A stretch of 53,110 bases of DNA from Clostridiaceae bacterium (GTDB lineage: Bacteria > Bacillota > Clostridia > Oscillospirales > Acutalibacteraceae), in the NCBI GenBank assembly GCA_016285645.1, contig JAEERC010000014.1, forward strand, positions 1 to 53,110, written 5' to 3'. The notes under the pieces were generated by a model. The model was not told the origin of the DNA and did no database searches. It saw only the letters and a list, made by a program, of their open reading frames with translations. This document shows, piece after piece, positions 25,531-34,309 of the stretch (positions within the stretch are counted from its first letter, which is position 1; each line of letters begins with the position of its first letter). Position numbers and translations under genes: made by a program.

Positions 25531-26211
25531 ATGTTATTAACCCTGATTCGCAGCGGTGATCCGCTTCAAATTATTACCGGAATACTTACCAGCATATTTA
25601 TTGTCTTTTGTTCTATGCCGATTCACGAATACGCCCATGCGCTTGTCGCCACAAAACTCGGCGATGAAACACCGAGACTGCAGGGCAGGTTGACGCTTAA
25701 TCCTATTGCACATGTGGACTGGCTCGGAGCCGCAATGATATTGCTTGTCGGCTTCGGTTACGCCAAACCCGTGCAGGTAAATCCCAGAAATTTCAAAAAT
25801 CCTAAATCGGGTATGATTCTTACCGCAGCCGCCGGTCCTTTTTCAAATCTCATTATGGCGAATATTTTTATGCTTTTAAGAAATTTTGCTGATGCGGCAT
25901 TTTTTAAATATGCGGAATCTGATGTGCTTCATGCTGCTGCACTGTTTTTCTATTACGCTGCTTACATAAATGTAATTCAGGTTGTGTTTAATCTTTTACC
26001 TATACCGCCTTTGGACGGTTCAAGAATTGCCTCATTTTTTATCCCGAAAAAGTATTATTTCAGCATTATGAAATATGAGCGCTACATAATAATCGGTGTT
26101 TTCGTTTTACTTATGATTGGTGTTTTGGATATACCGCTAAGGTTTTTAAGCGGATTGCTTATGAATGCCATAGACTATGTTTCAAGATTGCCGTTTAAGG
26201 CGGTCGGTTGA
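25531..26211 (+). CDS. M50-family (site-2-protease-like) membrane metalloprotease
   Basis: The 226-residue protein has four or five membrane segments, the zinc-binding HEYAH (about 30-34) in the first, and NLLPIPPLDGSR (about 156-167), whose Asp is the third metal ligand. It also has TAAAGPFSNLIMA, a typical S2P stretch. No PDZ domain is present, so it belongs to the small S2P group, not the RseP type. The start abuts the prmC stop (TAAATG). Its DNA is clearly richer in A+T than its neighbours; for example only about 16 of the 60 bases at 25861-25920 are G or C. The substrate is unknown. A small S2P next to scpAB is a common arrangement in Firmicutes. Confidence 0.9.
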   Translation: MLLTLIRSGDPLQIITGILTSIFIVFCSMPIHEYAHALVATKLGDETPRLQGRLTLNPIAHVDWLGAAMILLVGFGYAKPVQVNPRNFKNPKSGMILTAAAGPFSNLIMANIFMLLRNFADAAFFKYAESDVLHAAALFFYYAAYINVIQVVFNLLPIPPLDGSRIASFFIPKKYYFSIMKYERYIIIGVFVLLMIGVLDIPLRFLSGLLMNAIDYVSRLPFKAVG

Positions 26212-26237
26212 AAACCCAATGTTTCCCGGAGGTTATT

Positions 26238-26969
26238 TTGGAACAGTTATCATACAAAATTGAAGTGTTTGAGGGTCCGATGGAACTTCTGCTGCACCTC
26301 ATCAGCAAAAAGAAGGTCAGCATAAACGATGTTCCCATTCTCGAACTTATTGAACAGTATCTTGATTATGTGCGGCTTATGCAGCAGGAGAATCTCGATA
26401 TTGCCAGCGAGTTCCTTGAAATGGCGGCGCGACTCGTCTATATCAAAACTGTGTCGCTTCTTCCCGTTCATGAGGAGGCGGAACAGCTTGTTGAGGAACT
26501 CAGAGGGGAACTCACCGAATATCAGGACTGCAAGCTGATAGCCGGCAAACTCGCGAAACAGGCAAACGGATTTGATTATTATTACCGTCCGCCCGAGGAA
26601 ATCGAAGCGGATATGACATACACAAGAATTCACGAGCCGGTAAAGATTTACAAGGCGTATCTTGAAGCGGTCGGTAAGGGCAAAAGAAAACTGCCCCCTC
26701 CGATTGAGGCGTTTTCGGGCATAGTCGCCCATAAAATCGTCTCCGTCGCCTCAAGAATAGAAAGCATAGTCGGAAAATTCAAAGGCGGAGCTAAGCAGAA
26801 ATTCCTGTCGTTTTTTGAAAAATCCGAATCGCGCTCCGAAATGGTAGCCACATTCCTCGCCCTTCTCGCCATGGCGAAGGCGAAGAGAATTTATATTGAA
26901 GGCGAAGGCGAAAACGCCCAAATTATTCTTATGAAGGGCAGAGGGGAGGAACTGGAAATTGACGAATAA
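26238..26969 (+). CDS. scpA: Segregation and condensation protein A
   Basis: ScpA is the kleisin that bridges the SMC heads for chromosome organisation. The 243-residue protein has the N-terminal SYKIEVFEGPMELLLHLISKKKVSI...VPILELIEQYLDYV signature, an acidic middle part and the C-terminal winged helix (MVATFLALLAMAKAKRI). The start is TTG 26238 after CCCGGAGG; another TTG at 26208 lacks a ribosome site. It overlaps scpB by 11 bases. Confidence 0.95.
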   Translation: MEQLSYKIEVFEGPMELLLHLISKKKVSINDVPILELIEQYLDYVRLMQQENLDIASEFLEMAARLVYIKTVSLLPVHEEAEQLVEELRGELTEYQDCKLIAGKLAKQANGFDYYYRPPEEIEADMTYTRIHEPVKIYKAYLEAVGKGKRKLPPPIEAFSGIVAHKIVSVASRIESIVGKFKGGAKQKFLSFFEKSESRSEMVATFLALLAMAKAKRIYIEGEGENAQIILMKGRGEELEIDE

Positions 26970-27597
26970 ACAAATGCGCTCTGCGTGTGAGGCAATACTG
27001 TTTGCTTCAGGTGAGCCGGTTGAGGCGGTAAGAATAGCCGAAGCGCTCGACATTGACAACAAGACGGTTTCCTCTCTTCTCAGCGACCTCGCCGACGAAC
27101 TCAACAAGCGCGAGAGCGGAATCTGCCTTTTAAAGCTCGGCAGCCGCTATCAGCTTTGCTCGCGCGTTGAATACGCTTCGCAGGTCAGAGCTGTTCTTGA
27201 AAAGAAAAAGAACACACCTCTTTCAAACGCGGCTTTCGAGGTGCTCGCGGTTGTGGCTTACAACCAGCCCGTTACCAAGGCGTATATCGAGCAGATAAGG
27301 GGCGTTGACTGCACAGGTGTTATATCAACACTCTGCCAGCGCGGTCTGCTTGAGGAGAAGGGCAGACTTGAACTACCCGGCAAACCGCTGCTCTACGGAA
27401 CAACCCCCGACTTTCTCAGGTGCTTCTGCCTTGAATCGTTGTCGGAACTTCCCGAACTTCCCGACAGACCGGAGAACGACGACGGCGAGGAGACCGAAAT
27501 CGATTCAACCAGGGGCGAACAGCTTAAAATAAACATTTCCGAGGACAGCGCCCTCGAAGAGGAGATTCTGTCCGCGGAGAAGGAAGGAGAGGAGTAA
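26959..27597 (+). CDS. scpB: Segregation and condensation protein B
   Basis: ScpB binds ScpA in the condensin complex. The 212-residue protein has two winged-helix domains, with ACEAILFASGEPV near the start, VLAVVAYNQPVTKAYIEQIRG in the middle and LYGTTPDFLRCFCLESL near the end of the second domain. A disordered acidic tail follows. The start is taken as TTG 26959, nine bases after GGGGAGG, inside scpA. ATG 26974 is a shorter alternative. Confidence 0.94.
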   Translation: MTNKQMRSACEAILFASGEPVEAVRIAEALDIDNKTVSSLLSDLADELNKRESGICLLKLGSRYQLCSRVEYASQVRAVLEKKKNTPLSNAAFEVLAVVAYNQPVTKAYIEQIRGVDCTGVISTLCQRGLLEEKGRLELPGKPLLYGTTPDFLRCFCLESLSELPELPDRPENDDGEETEIDSTRGEQLKINISEDSALEEEILSAEKEGEE

Positions 27598-27601
27598 TGC
27601 A

Positions 27602-28276
27602 TTGAAAGTATTGATAATCATCGCGGCGGTAATCGCTTTTATTGTTTTGCTTCTTTCAATAAAGGTTTCGGTTATCGTTCATTCGGAGGACGGTGTAACG
27701 CTGGATTTGCAGTGGCTCTTCATAAAAATCCACCTGATTCCGAAAAAAGAGAAGAAAAAGAAAAAACGCAAAAAGAAGAAAAAGAAACCTAAGGAAGAAA
27801 AGCCGAAGGACGAAACCGTCAAGGAGCCGTCAGGCAAGCCGAATATTCTTGTGCGCTTCTACCGCAACAACGGCATAAGCGGTTTCATAGAACTGCTTGA
27901 CAATCTCGCCGCAGCCCTCAAGGGAATGTTCAGACGGATTCTTATGTCGTTTATAATCGACAATCTGTTCATTTCCGTGTCGGTCAGCGGAGGCGATCCC
28001 GCCGAAACGGCTGTGAAATTCGGCAAAGTATCCGCGGCGATATATCCTTCGCTCGGCTATATCACAACGCATATGAGGGTGAAAAAGCAGAAATGCGAAA
28101 TCTTCCCCGATTATATCAACGGCACAAACAGCGTACGGCTTCATACCAAAATATCCGTTGTTCCCCGCAGATTCATAAACGCGCTTATAATCGTGGGGTT
28201 CCAGTTGTTGTTCAAAGTTGTTATCAAATTGCTCAAGGGCAGTAAAGCCAAAAAGGCAACTGAAACAGAGCAATAA
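27602..28276 (+). CDS. DUF2953 membrane-associated protein (YtfI-like)
   Basis: The 224-residue protein has one N-terminal membrane segment, a DLQWLFIKIHLIP strand and an exceptionally Lys-rich stretch (about 42-75). The second half, around YIEF-like strands and LLDNLAAALKGMFRRI, resembles DUF2953. It lies directly before gerW, as ytfI lies before ytfJ in B. subtilis, which supports the family call. The start is TTG 27602, after GAGAGGAG. The function is not known; a link to sporulation follows only from the neighbour. Confidence 0.75.
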   Translation: MKVLIIIAAVIAFIVLLLSIKVSVIVHSEDGVTLDLQWLFIKIHLIPKKEKKKKKRKKKKKKPKEEKPKDETVKEPSGKPNILVRFYRNNGISGFIELLDNLAAALKGMFRRILMSFIIDNLFISVSVSGGDPAETAVKFGKVSAAIYPSLGYITTHMRVKKQKCEIFPDYINGTNSVRLHTKISVVPRRFINALIIVGFQLLFKVVIKLLKGSKAKKATETEQ

Positions 28277-28308
28277 AAAATAATTCAATTCAGAAAGGTG
28301 AAAACAAA

Positions 28309-28743
28309 ATGAAAGAACAGTCAGCATCAGGCCTTCTCGGCAACTCAATCGAAAAAATCAAGGATCTCGTTGATGTCAGCGCCATAGTAGGCGATCCCAT
28401 CGTTATCAACGACAAACTTCAGGTAATCCCCGTTTCAAAGGTCTCCTACGGCTTCGCCACAGGCGGCTCGGACTTCCCCTCAAAGAAAACCTCCAACGAA
28501 CTTTTCGGCGGCGGCGGCGGAGCCGGCATAACAATCAGCCCCGTAGCATTCCTCGTCATCAATGACGGCAGCGTCACAATCAGATATCTCAACGCCGCTG
28601 AGGGCTCGGTTGAAAGAGCAATCGGCATGATTCCCGATGTTGTTGACAAGGCGAGCGAAGTCATCACAAAGCTCACCCACAAGGACGACGACAGCGAAAC
28701 CGTCATCAACGACGCGGTTGATGAATTCATCGACAAAAACTGA
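28309..28743 (+). CDS. gerW: GerW (YtfJ) family spore protein
   Basis: The 144-residue protein matches the GerW/YtfJ family: DVSAIVGDPIVIND, VIPVSKVSYGFATGGSDF, the Gly-rich FGGGGGAGITISPVAFLVI and a C-terminal acidic helix. In B. subtilis the protein is made in the forespore and is needed for normal germination. Its presence suggests a spore-forming ancestry, although the family also occurs in non-spore-formers. AGAAAGGTG precedes the start. The stop overlaps rluB by one base. Confidence 0.92.
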   Translation: MKEQSASGLLGNSIEKIKDLVDVSAIVGDPIVINDKLQVIPVSKVSYGFATGGSDFPSKKTSNELFGGGGGAGITISPVAFLVINDGSVTIRYLNAAEGSVERAIGMIPDVVDKASEVITKLTHKDDDSETVINDAVDEFIDKN

Positions 28744-29498
28744 TGCCTGTCAACAAGGTCAGATTACAGAAGTTTCTCTCCGAAGCGGGAGTGGCGTCAC
28801 GCCGCAAGGCGGAGGAAATGATTGAAAACGGCGAGGTTAAAGTCAACGGCAGAAAAGCGAAGGTTGGCGACAGTGTCGACCCGGTTCACGACCTTGTCAC
28901 CGTCAAGGGCAAAAAGGTTGTGCGTGAAAAGTCACTGCGCTATATCCTTCTTCACAAGCCGAGGGGCTTCGTCACAACCACGGACGATGAACTCGGGCGC
29001 AAATGCGTCATTGACCTGTTGAAGGACATACCCGAGCGCGTCTATCCCGTTGGCAGGCTTGACCGCAACTCCGAAGGCGCTCTGCTTCTCACAAACGACG
29101 GTGAGTTCGCAAACGCGATGATGCACCCTTCGCGCCGCATTTCAAAAACCTACCGTGTCACCGTTCGCCCGCCCGTTACCGAAAGTATGATTGACGCCTT
29201 TTCAACAGGCATTGAGATTGACGGCAGAATGACCGTGCCCGCCGAAGCGAGAATAGTCACCAAGGAAGAGAACCGTGTGGTTCTTGAGATTGTTCTCTAT
29301 GAGGGCAGAAACCGCGAAATACGCAAAATGTGCGAGTCACTCGGTCTGGAGGTCGCCCGTCTCAAAAGAACGGCAATCGGCTCACTTAAGCTCGGTATGC
29401 TCCCTCAGGGGCAGTGGAGAGATCTGACCGAGCAGGAAATCGACAAGCTTAAAAACCAGGCAGGAATCAAAACCGAAAAACAAGGTGGCAGAAAATGA
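28743..29498 (+). CDS. rluB: 23S rRNA pseudouridine synthase (RluB/RsuA family)
   Basis: The 251-residue enzyme has an N-terminal S4 RNA-binding domain (RLQKFLSEAGVASRRKAEEMI) and the RsuA-type catalytic domain with Asp in VGRLDRNSEGALLLTNDG. The closing VLYEGRNREIRKMCESLG and LKRTAIGSLKLG are family hallmarks. RluB modifies U2605 of 23S rRNA in E. coli; exact position here is inferred. Translation is coupled at both ends, with a one-base overlap before it and an ATGA overlap after it. Confidence 0.92.
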   Translation: MPVNKVRLQKFLSEAGVASRRKAEEMIENGEVKVNGRKAKVGDSVDPVHDLVTVKGKKVVREKSLRYILLHKPRGFVTTTDDELGRKCVIDLLKDIPERVYPVGRLDRNSEGALLLTNDGEFANAMMHPSRRISKTYRVTVRPPVTESMIDAFSTGIEIDGRMTVPAEARIVTKEENRVVLEIVLYEGRNREIRKMCESLGLEVARLKRTAIGSLKLGMLPQGQWRDLTEQEIDKLKNQAGIKTEKQGGRK

Positions 29499-29839
29499 TA
29501 AGATTTGTCCCGGGGGATATAAATAAGGACGGCGAGTTTTCCTACACAGCCGACGGAGAAAACATATCGGCTTCGTGCACCGCGAAACTTCAGGGCGCCC
29601 GGCTCGATATATTGAGCGTTGATTACGCGGGGAACGACGCCTTCATAATTGAGGGACTCATAAGGTCCGTTCTCAATTACGGCGCCAACCGCAGCGCTTT
29701 TACGGCTTACGCGAAGCCGGAAGATTTCGGTGAGCAGGTTATAAGCGTTCTCAGTTTGCTCGGCTTTGAAACCGAAAACGGAGTTCTTGTATGCGATATT
29801 CCCGACGCTCTCACGGGCAGCTGCTGCCACTGCAAATAA
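29495..29839 (+). CDS. Small protein of unknown function ending in a CCxC motif
   Basis: This 114-residue protein is translationally coupled to rluB (ATGA overlap). I do not recognise a family with confidence. It begins MIRFVPGDINKDGEFSYT, and its middle (ARLDILSVDYAGNDAFIIEGLIRSVLNYGANRS) has the strand-helix order of a GNAT acetyltransferase core without a clear acetyl-CoA loop. It ends GSCCHCK, three Cys in a row of four residues that could bind metal or be modified. Proteins of this kind may be truncated or minimal acetyltransferase relatives; that is a guess. Confidence 0.7.
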   Translation: MIRFVPGDINKDGEFSYTADGENISASCTAKLQGARLDILSVDYAGNDAFIIEGLIRSVLNYGANRSAFTAYAKPEDFGEQVISVLSLLGFETENGVLVCDIPDALTGSCCHCK

Positions 29840-29858
29840 TTAAATTGGAGATTTATTG

Positions 29859-30737
29859 ATGATCAGAAGTATGACCGGCTACGGCCGTTCACAGCAGACG
29901 GTTGACGGAATGAACATCACGCTCGAAGTCAAAAGCGTGAACCACCGTTACTTCGAGTTCAGCACGCGCCTTCCCCGCAGTTATTCTTTCCTTGAGGAAA
30001 AACTCAAAACTTTTTTTTCGGGAACGATTTCACGCGGCAAGGTCGAATGCTCCGTTTCAATTGAAACGCTCGAGGAACCCGATACCGTCATAACCCTCAA
30101 TCATCCGCTTCTCAAAAGCTATCTTCAGGCGTATAAGGAACTGACGGATGATTACGCCATACCAAACGACATTTCCGTTTCATCCCTTTCGAGAGTGCCG
30201 GACCTGTTCATTGTCCGCAAGCAGGAAGCGGATGAGGAAAAAATATGGGCTGCGGTCAGCGCGGTTGCCGCCGCGGCGCTCGAAAACTTTACCGCTATGC
30301 GCGAACGCGAAGGCGCAAAACTCAAGGATGACGTGTCACAGCGGCTCGACATCATTCTCGACCGTGTGTCGTTCATTGAGGAACGCTCGCCCGAAACAGT
30401 CAGGGAGTACAACGAAAAACTTGTTGCCCGCCTTAAGGAACTGCTGGGCGACACCTCCATTGATGAGCAGCGCATTTTAACGGAAGCCGCGATATTTGCC
30501 GACAAAATCGCCGTAGCCGAGGAAACAGTAAGACTCAGAAGCCATGTTTCTCAGCTTCGTTCCTTCCTGGACAGCGACGGGCCCATCGGCAAAAAAATGG
30601 ATTTCCTTGTTCAGGAACTCAACCGCGAGGCGAACACCACCGGCTCAAAATGCCAGGATGTCGAAATAGCGCGCAGAGTTGTTGACATCAAGGCGGAAAT
30701 TGAAAAAATCCGCGAACAGATTCAGAACATAGAATAA
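29859..30737 (+). CDS. yicC: YicC-family endoribonuclease
   Basis: The 292-residue protein starts MIRSMTGYGRS, the hallmark of the YicC/YloC family, followed by EVKSVNHRYFEFSTRLPRS. It ends with the conserved FLVQELNREANTTGSK and VDIKAEIEKIREQIQNIE. Family members have been described as hydrolytic endoribonucleases that act on structured RNA. ATG 29859 follows TTGGAG. It opens the long yicC-remA-gmk-rpoZ-priA run that is conserved in order across Firmicutes. Confidence 0.93.
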   Translation: MIRSMTGYGRSQQTVDGMNITLEVKSVNHRYFEFSTRLPRSYSFLEEKLKTFFSGTISRGKVECSVSIETLEEPDTVITLNHPLLKSYLQAYKELTDDYAIPNDISVSSLSRVPDLFIVRKQEADEEKIWAAVSAVAAAALENFTAMREREGAKLKDDVSQRLDIILDRVSFIEERSPETVREYNEKLVARLKELLGDTSIDEQRILTEAAIFADKIAVAEETVRLRSHVSQLRSFLDSDGPIGKKMDFLVQELNREANTTGSKCQDVEIARRVVDIKAEIEKIREQIQNIE

Positions 30738-30750
30738 CCGGAGTGATTGA

Positions 30751-31020
30751 ATGAAACTCATAAACATCGGTTTCGGCAACCTTGTAAACGCTAATCGTGT
30801 TGTTGCCATAGTCAGCCCCGAATCGGCGCCGATCAAGCGCATTATTCAGGACTGCAAGGAGAGGGGCACGCTTATTGACGCCACCCACGGCAGGCGCACA
30901 AGGGCGGTAATCATTACCGACAGCGACCATGTTATTTTAACCTATCTTCAGAGCGAAACGGTTGCAAACCGTCTCAATGAAGAGGAAGATGAAATTGAGG
31001 ACGGTGAAGAAGATGTCTGA
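30751..31020 (+). CDS. remA: RemA-like DNA-binding regulator (DUF370)
   Basis: The 89-residue protein has the signature [27 protein letters not shown] and [16 protein letters not shown]. RemA of B. subtilis activates biofilm matrix and osmoprotection genes by wrapping DNA. The position between yicC and gmk is the conserved one. A short acidic tail overlaps the start of gmk. Confidence 0.95.
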   Translation: MKLINIGFGNLVNANRVVAIVSPESAPIKRIIQDCKERGTLIDATHGRRTRAVIITDSDHVILTYLQSETVANRLNEEEDEIEDGEEDV

Positions 31021-31624
31021 CAAAGGTTTGCTTATAGTCCTCTCCGGTCCGTCCGGAGTAGGGAAAGACACGGTGCTTCGCCATGTCGAAAGTGAAAACG
31101 AGGATGTCAACGTCTCCGTTTCATTGACCACAAGAGAAATGCGCGAGGGCGAAATAAACGGCAAATCCTACTATTTCGTCGAACGCGGATATTTTGAGAG
31201 AAAACTCGGGGAGGACGCCTTTCTCGAATACGCCGAATACGGCGGAAATCTCTACGGCACTCCCAAAGCCCCCGTTGACGCGATGCTCGCGAGAGGCGAC
31301 AATGTCATTCTCGAAATCGAGGTGCAGGGCGCCGAAAAAATCAGAAAACTCTATCCCGACTGCGTAAGCATCTTCATTCTCCCGCCCTCCCTTTCGGTTC
31401 TCGAAAGCCGTCTGCGAGGCAGGAGCAGCGACGACGAGGAAACAATCCTTCGCAGGCTTCTAATCGCGAGGGAGGAAATAAAACGCTGTGTCGAATACGA
31501 CTACATAGTTATAAACGACGATGTCCGTAAGGCGGTTGACGAGGTTGTCGGAATAATCCGTGCCGAAGCGCTCAGAACGGACAGAAACAAGCAAAAAATC
31601 AAAGAGGTGTTAAACAATGAATAA
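31013..31624 (+). CDS. gmk: Guanylate kinase
   Basis: Gmk phosphorylates GMP to GDP. The 203-residue protein has the P-loop GPSGVGKDT and the GMP-binding [20 protein letters not shown]. It also has [19 protein letters not shown] and [14 protein letters not shown], all diagnostic. The open frame extends upstream inside remA but ATG 31013 gives the family N-terminus; the two genes overlap by eight bases. Confidence 0.96.
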   Translation: MSDKGLLIVLSGPSGVGKDTVLRHVESENEDVNVSVSLTTREMREGEINGKSYYFVERGYFERKLGEDAFLEYAEYGGNLYGTPKAPVDAMLARGDNVILEIEVQGAEKIRKLYPDCVSIFILPPSLSVLESRLRGRSSDDEETILRRLLIAREEIKRCVEYDYIVINDDVRKAVDEVVGIIRAEALRTDRNKQKIKEVLNNE

Positions 31625-31826
31625 TCCCGATCTCAGAAAAGTGCTTAAAAACCATCTCAGCCGTTACTCCCTTGTTACGGCTACAGCAAAAAGGGCAAAG
31701 GCAATCTCGGAGGAAGCGGAGGAGAATCACGAGATTCTCACCGAAAAACCCGTCAGCATTGCAATCAACGAAATTATCAACGGCGACTATGTTATAGTCG
31801 AACCTGAGGAAATCAGAAACATCTGA
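31617..31826 (+). CDS. rpoZ: RNA polymerase omega subunit
   Basis: Omega helps beta' fold into RNA polymerase. The 69-residue protein has SRYSLVTATAKRAKAISEEA and EKPVSIAINEIINGDYVIV, which match the omega core. It overlaps gmk by eight bases, and its position between gmk and priA is the usual one. Confidence 0.93.
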   Translation: MNNPDLRKVLKNHLSRYSLVTATAKRAKAISEEAEENHEILTEKPVSIAINEIINGDYVIVEPEEIRNI

Positions 31827-31857
31827 CAGACTTACGAAAGGGCGGACGGTGAACCGG

Positions 31858-34296
31858 ATGAAACTCGCGGGCGTAGCGGTGCAGGGCGCCGTATACAGCT
31901 TTGACAAGGCGTTTGATTACATAATCCCCGGCGATATGGAATCGGCGGCTCTTCCGGGCACCCGTGTAACCGTTCCCTTCGGCAGAGGCAACAAAAAGCA
32001 TCTCGGCGTAATCCTCAGCGTCTTTGACGGTGAAAACAGAAAGGGTCTCAAAAAAATAACGGAGGTGCTGGACAAGGAACCTCTGTTAAGCGATGAAATG
32101 CTCGAGCTGGTTTCCCGCCTCAAAGACCACACCTTCTGCACTCTTTTTGAAGCCGCAAAGGCGATTCTTCCCGCGGGAATAAACCACCATATGGTGCTGT
32201 CCTACACGGTGTCGGGCAACAGTGAAGCGGCCGAGAAACTGAATGGTGATGAAAAGCAGGTTTATGATTATATAGAGTCAAAGCCCGGCTATGTCAAACG
32301 CGATGCCGTTCTCAAAGCGCTCTCCCTTTCGCCTGATTGCAGAATTCCCGACGACCTCGTAAAAAAAGGTCTGCTTTTCTGCAATATGGATGCCGTGCGC
32401 AACACTCCCGACGCGAGCGTCAGAATGCTCTCTCTCAACGATGAATTTCCCGAAGGCGTAAAGATAACTTCAAAACAGCAGTCGGTAATCGATCTGCTTA
32501 CCGATGTGGGCAGGGCGAGCATAAAGGAAATCTGCTATTACACGGGCGTTACACCCGCGGTGGCTTCCGCGCTTGTTAAAAACGGTGTCGCACACTTCGT
32601 TGAAACGGAGGTTCTGCGTACCCCAAAACGAATCTCCTCAAAAGAGGACCGTCGCGAAATAGAGCTTACCGAAGAGCAGCAGAAGGCGTACGACGGTATT
32701 TCCGAGCTTATGCGAAGCGGTAAAGCCGCGGTGTCGCTTCTTTACGGCGTTACCGGAAGCGGCAAAACTCTTGTTTATCTGAAAGCCATAGACCGAGCCG
32801 TCGCGGAGAACAAATCCGTGCTTGTAATGGTGCCCGAAATCGCTCTTACTCCCCAGACCCTTGCACGCTTCAACAGCCGCTACGGCAAAACAGTCGCCGT
32901 GTTTCACAGCGCTCTCTCCGCGGGCGAAAAGCTTGACGAGTGGAAACGCGTCAAAAGGGGAGACGCGAAAATTGTTGTGGGAACGAGAAGCGCGGTTTTT
33001 GCCCCTCTTGAAAATATCGGTCTCATAATTATCGATGAGGAGCAGGAACACACCTACAAATCCGAGCAGAATCCGAGATATTCAGCCGTGGATGTCGCTA
33101 AATTCCGTGCCTCAAAACACAACTGTCTGCTTTTGCTCGCATCCGCCACGCCGAGCGTTGAAAGTTTCGCAAACGCGAAGCAGGGCAGGTACTCCCTGCA
33201 GGTTATCAGAAACCGTTACGGCAACGCCGTACTCCCGGAGGTAATAACGGTTGATATGCTGCACGAGCCGATGGCGGAGGGCTCAACTGTTATAAGCAAA
33301 AAACTTTTTGAAGAACTCAGAGCGAATGTTGACAGCTCAATGCAGTCAATCCTTCTCATAAACAGGCGCGGGTACAACACTTTTGTCGCCTGCAATTCCT
33401 GCGGTCATGTCATAAGCTGCCCGTATTGCTCAATATCAATGACTTATCATACCGCGAACAACCGCCTTATGTGCCACTACTGCGGTTATTCCGAGGATTT
33501 TCTCACCGTCTGCCCCGAATGCGGCGAAAAGAGCGTGCGCTACGCGGGCTTCGGCACCCAGAAAATCGAGGATGAACTGCAGCGCCTTCTTCCGGGTGTG
33601 AGGGTTCTCAGAATGGATACCGACACCACCGCGGGCAAGGACTCTCACGAGCGTATGCTCGGAAAATTCGCCGACGGCGAATATGACATTATGGTCGGTA
33701 CACAGATGGTTGCGAAAGGCCTCGATTTCAGCAATGTGACTCTCGCGGGCGTGATTTCGGTTGACCAGCAGCTTTACAACGACGATTTCAGAAGTCTCGA
33801 AAAAACCTTTTCCCTTCTCACCCAGGTTGTCGGAAGGTCCGGCAGGGGCGAAAACAAGGGCAGGGCGGTCATACAGACAATGACTCCCGAAAACGATGTC
33901 ATCCGTCTTGCCGCTTTGCAGGATTACGAAAGTTTTTTCGACACCGAAATAAAAATACGCAAAGCCCTTATTTATCCTCCCTACTGCGATATGTGCGTGC
34001 TGACCTTTATCGGCGAAAATGATATAAAAGTCAGAGCCGCCTCGCAGTATGCGCTCTCGCAAATCCGCGCTCTTACAAGCGGAGAATATAAAAGCGAAAA
34101 AATAATCTGCCTGGGTCCCGGACCGGCAAGAGTTTCCAAAGTAAGCAACAAAATCAGGCACAGACTTATCATCAAGTGCCGCAACACCGGGAAACTGCGT
34201 GAAATGATTTCGAAAATTCTCATAGATTTCGGCTCGAAAACGGAGTTTTCATCTGTTACGATGAACGCCGATATAAATCCGGAATCGATTATATAG
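31858..34296 (+). CDS. priA: Primosomal protein N' (replication restart helicase)
   Basis: PriA reloads the replisome at stalled forks. The protein is about 812 residues. It has an N-terminal DNA-binding domain (FDKAFDYIIPG...PGTRVTVPFGRGNK) and helicase motifs GVTGSGKT, DEEQEHTYK and SATPS. The paired zinc-binding cysteines are CNSCGH, CPYC, CHYCGYS and CPECGE, followed by GTQKIEDEL and TQMVAKGLDF. All expected motifs are intact. GTG 31849, three codons upstream, is an equally possible start; I chose ATG 31858 because GGACGGTG lies eight bases before it. Confidence 0.95.
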   Translation: MKLAGVAVQGAVYSFDKAFDYIIPGDMESAALPGTRVTVPFGRGNKKHLGVILSVFDGENRKGLKKITEVLDKEPLLSDEMLELVSRLKDHTFCTLFEAAKAILPAGINHHMVLSYTVSGNSEAAEKLNGDEKQVYDYIESKPGYVKRDAVLKALSLSPDCRIPDDLVKKGLLFCNMDAVRNTPDASVRMLSLNDEFPEGVKITSKQQSVIDLLTDVGRASIKEICYYTGVTPAVASALVKNGVAHFVETEVLRTPKRISSKEDRREIELTEEQQKAYDGISELMRSGKAAVSLLYGVTGSGKTLVYLKAIDRAVAENKSVLVMVPEIALTPQTLARFNSRYGKTVAVFHSALSAGEKLDEWKRVKRGDAKIVVGTRSAVFAPLENIGLIIIDEEQEHTYKSEQNPRYSAVDVAKFRASKHNCLLLLASATPSVESFANAKQGRYSLQVIRNRYGNAVLPEVITVDMLHEPMAEGSTVISKKLFEELRANVDSSMQSILLINRRGYNTFVACNSCGHVISCPYCSISMTYHTANNRLMCHYCGYSEDFLTVCPECGEKSVRYAGFGTQKIEDELQRLLPGVRVLRMDTDTTAGKDSHERMLGKFADGEYDIMVGTQMVAKGLDFSNVTLAGVISVDQQLYNDDFRSLEKTFSLLTQVVGRSGRGENKGRAVIQTMTPENDVIRLAALQDYESFFDTEIKIRKALIYPPYCDMCVLTFIGENDIKVRAASQYALSQIRALTSGEYKSEKIICLGPGPARVSKVSNKIRHRLIIKCRNTGKLREMISKILIDFGSKTEFSSVTMNADINPESII

Positions 34297-34309
34297 AAAG
34301 GAGCGGCCT

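Noticed and set aside
33436-34161. 241-residue open frame antisense to priA
   Set aside because: Lies across the zinc-finger and helicase motifs of priA and has no features.
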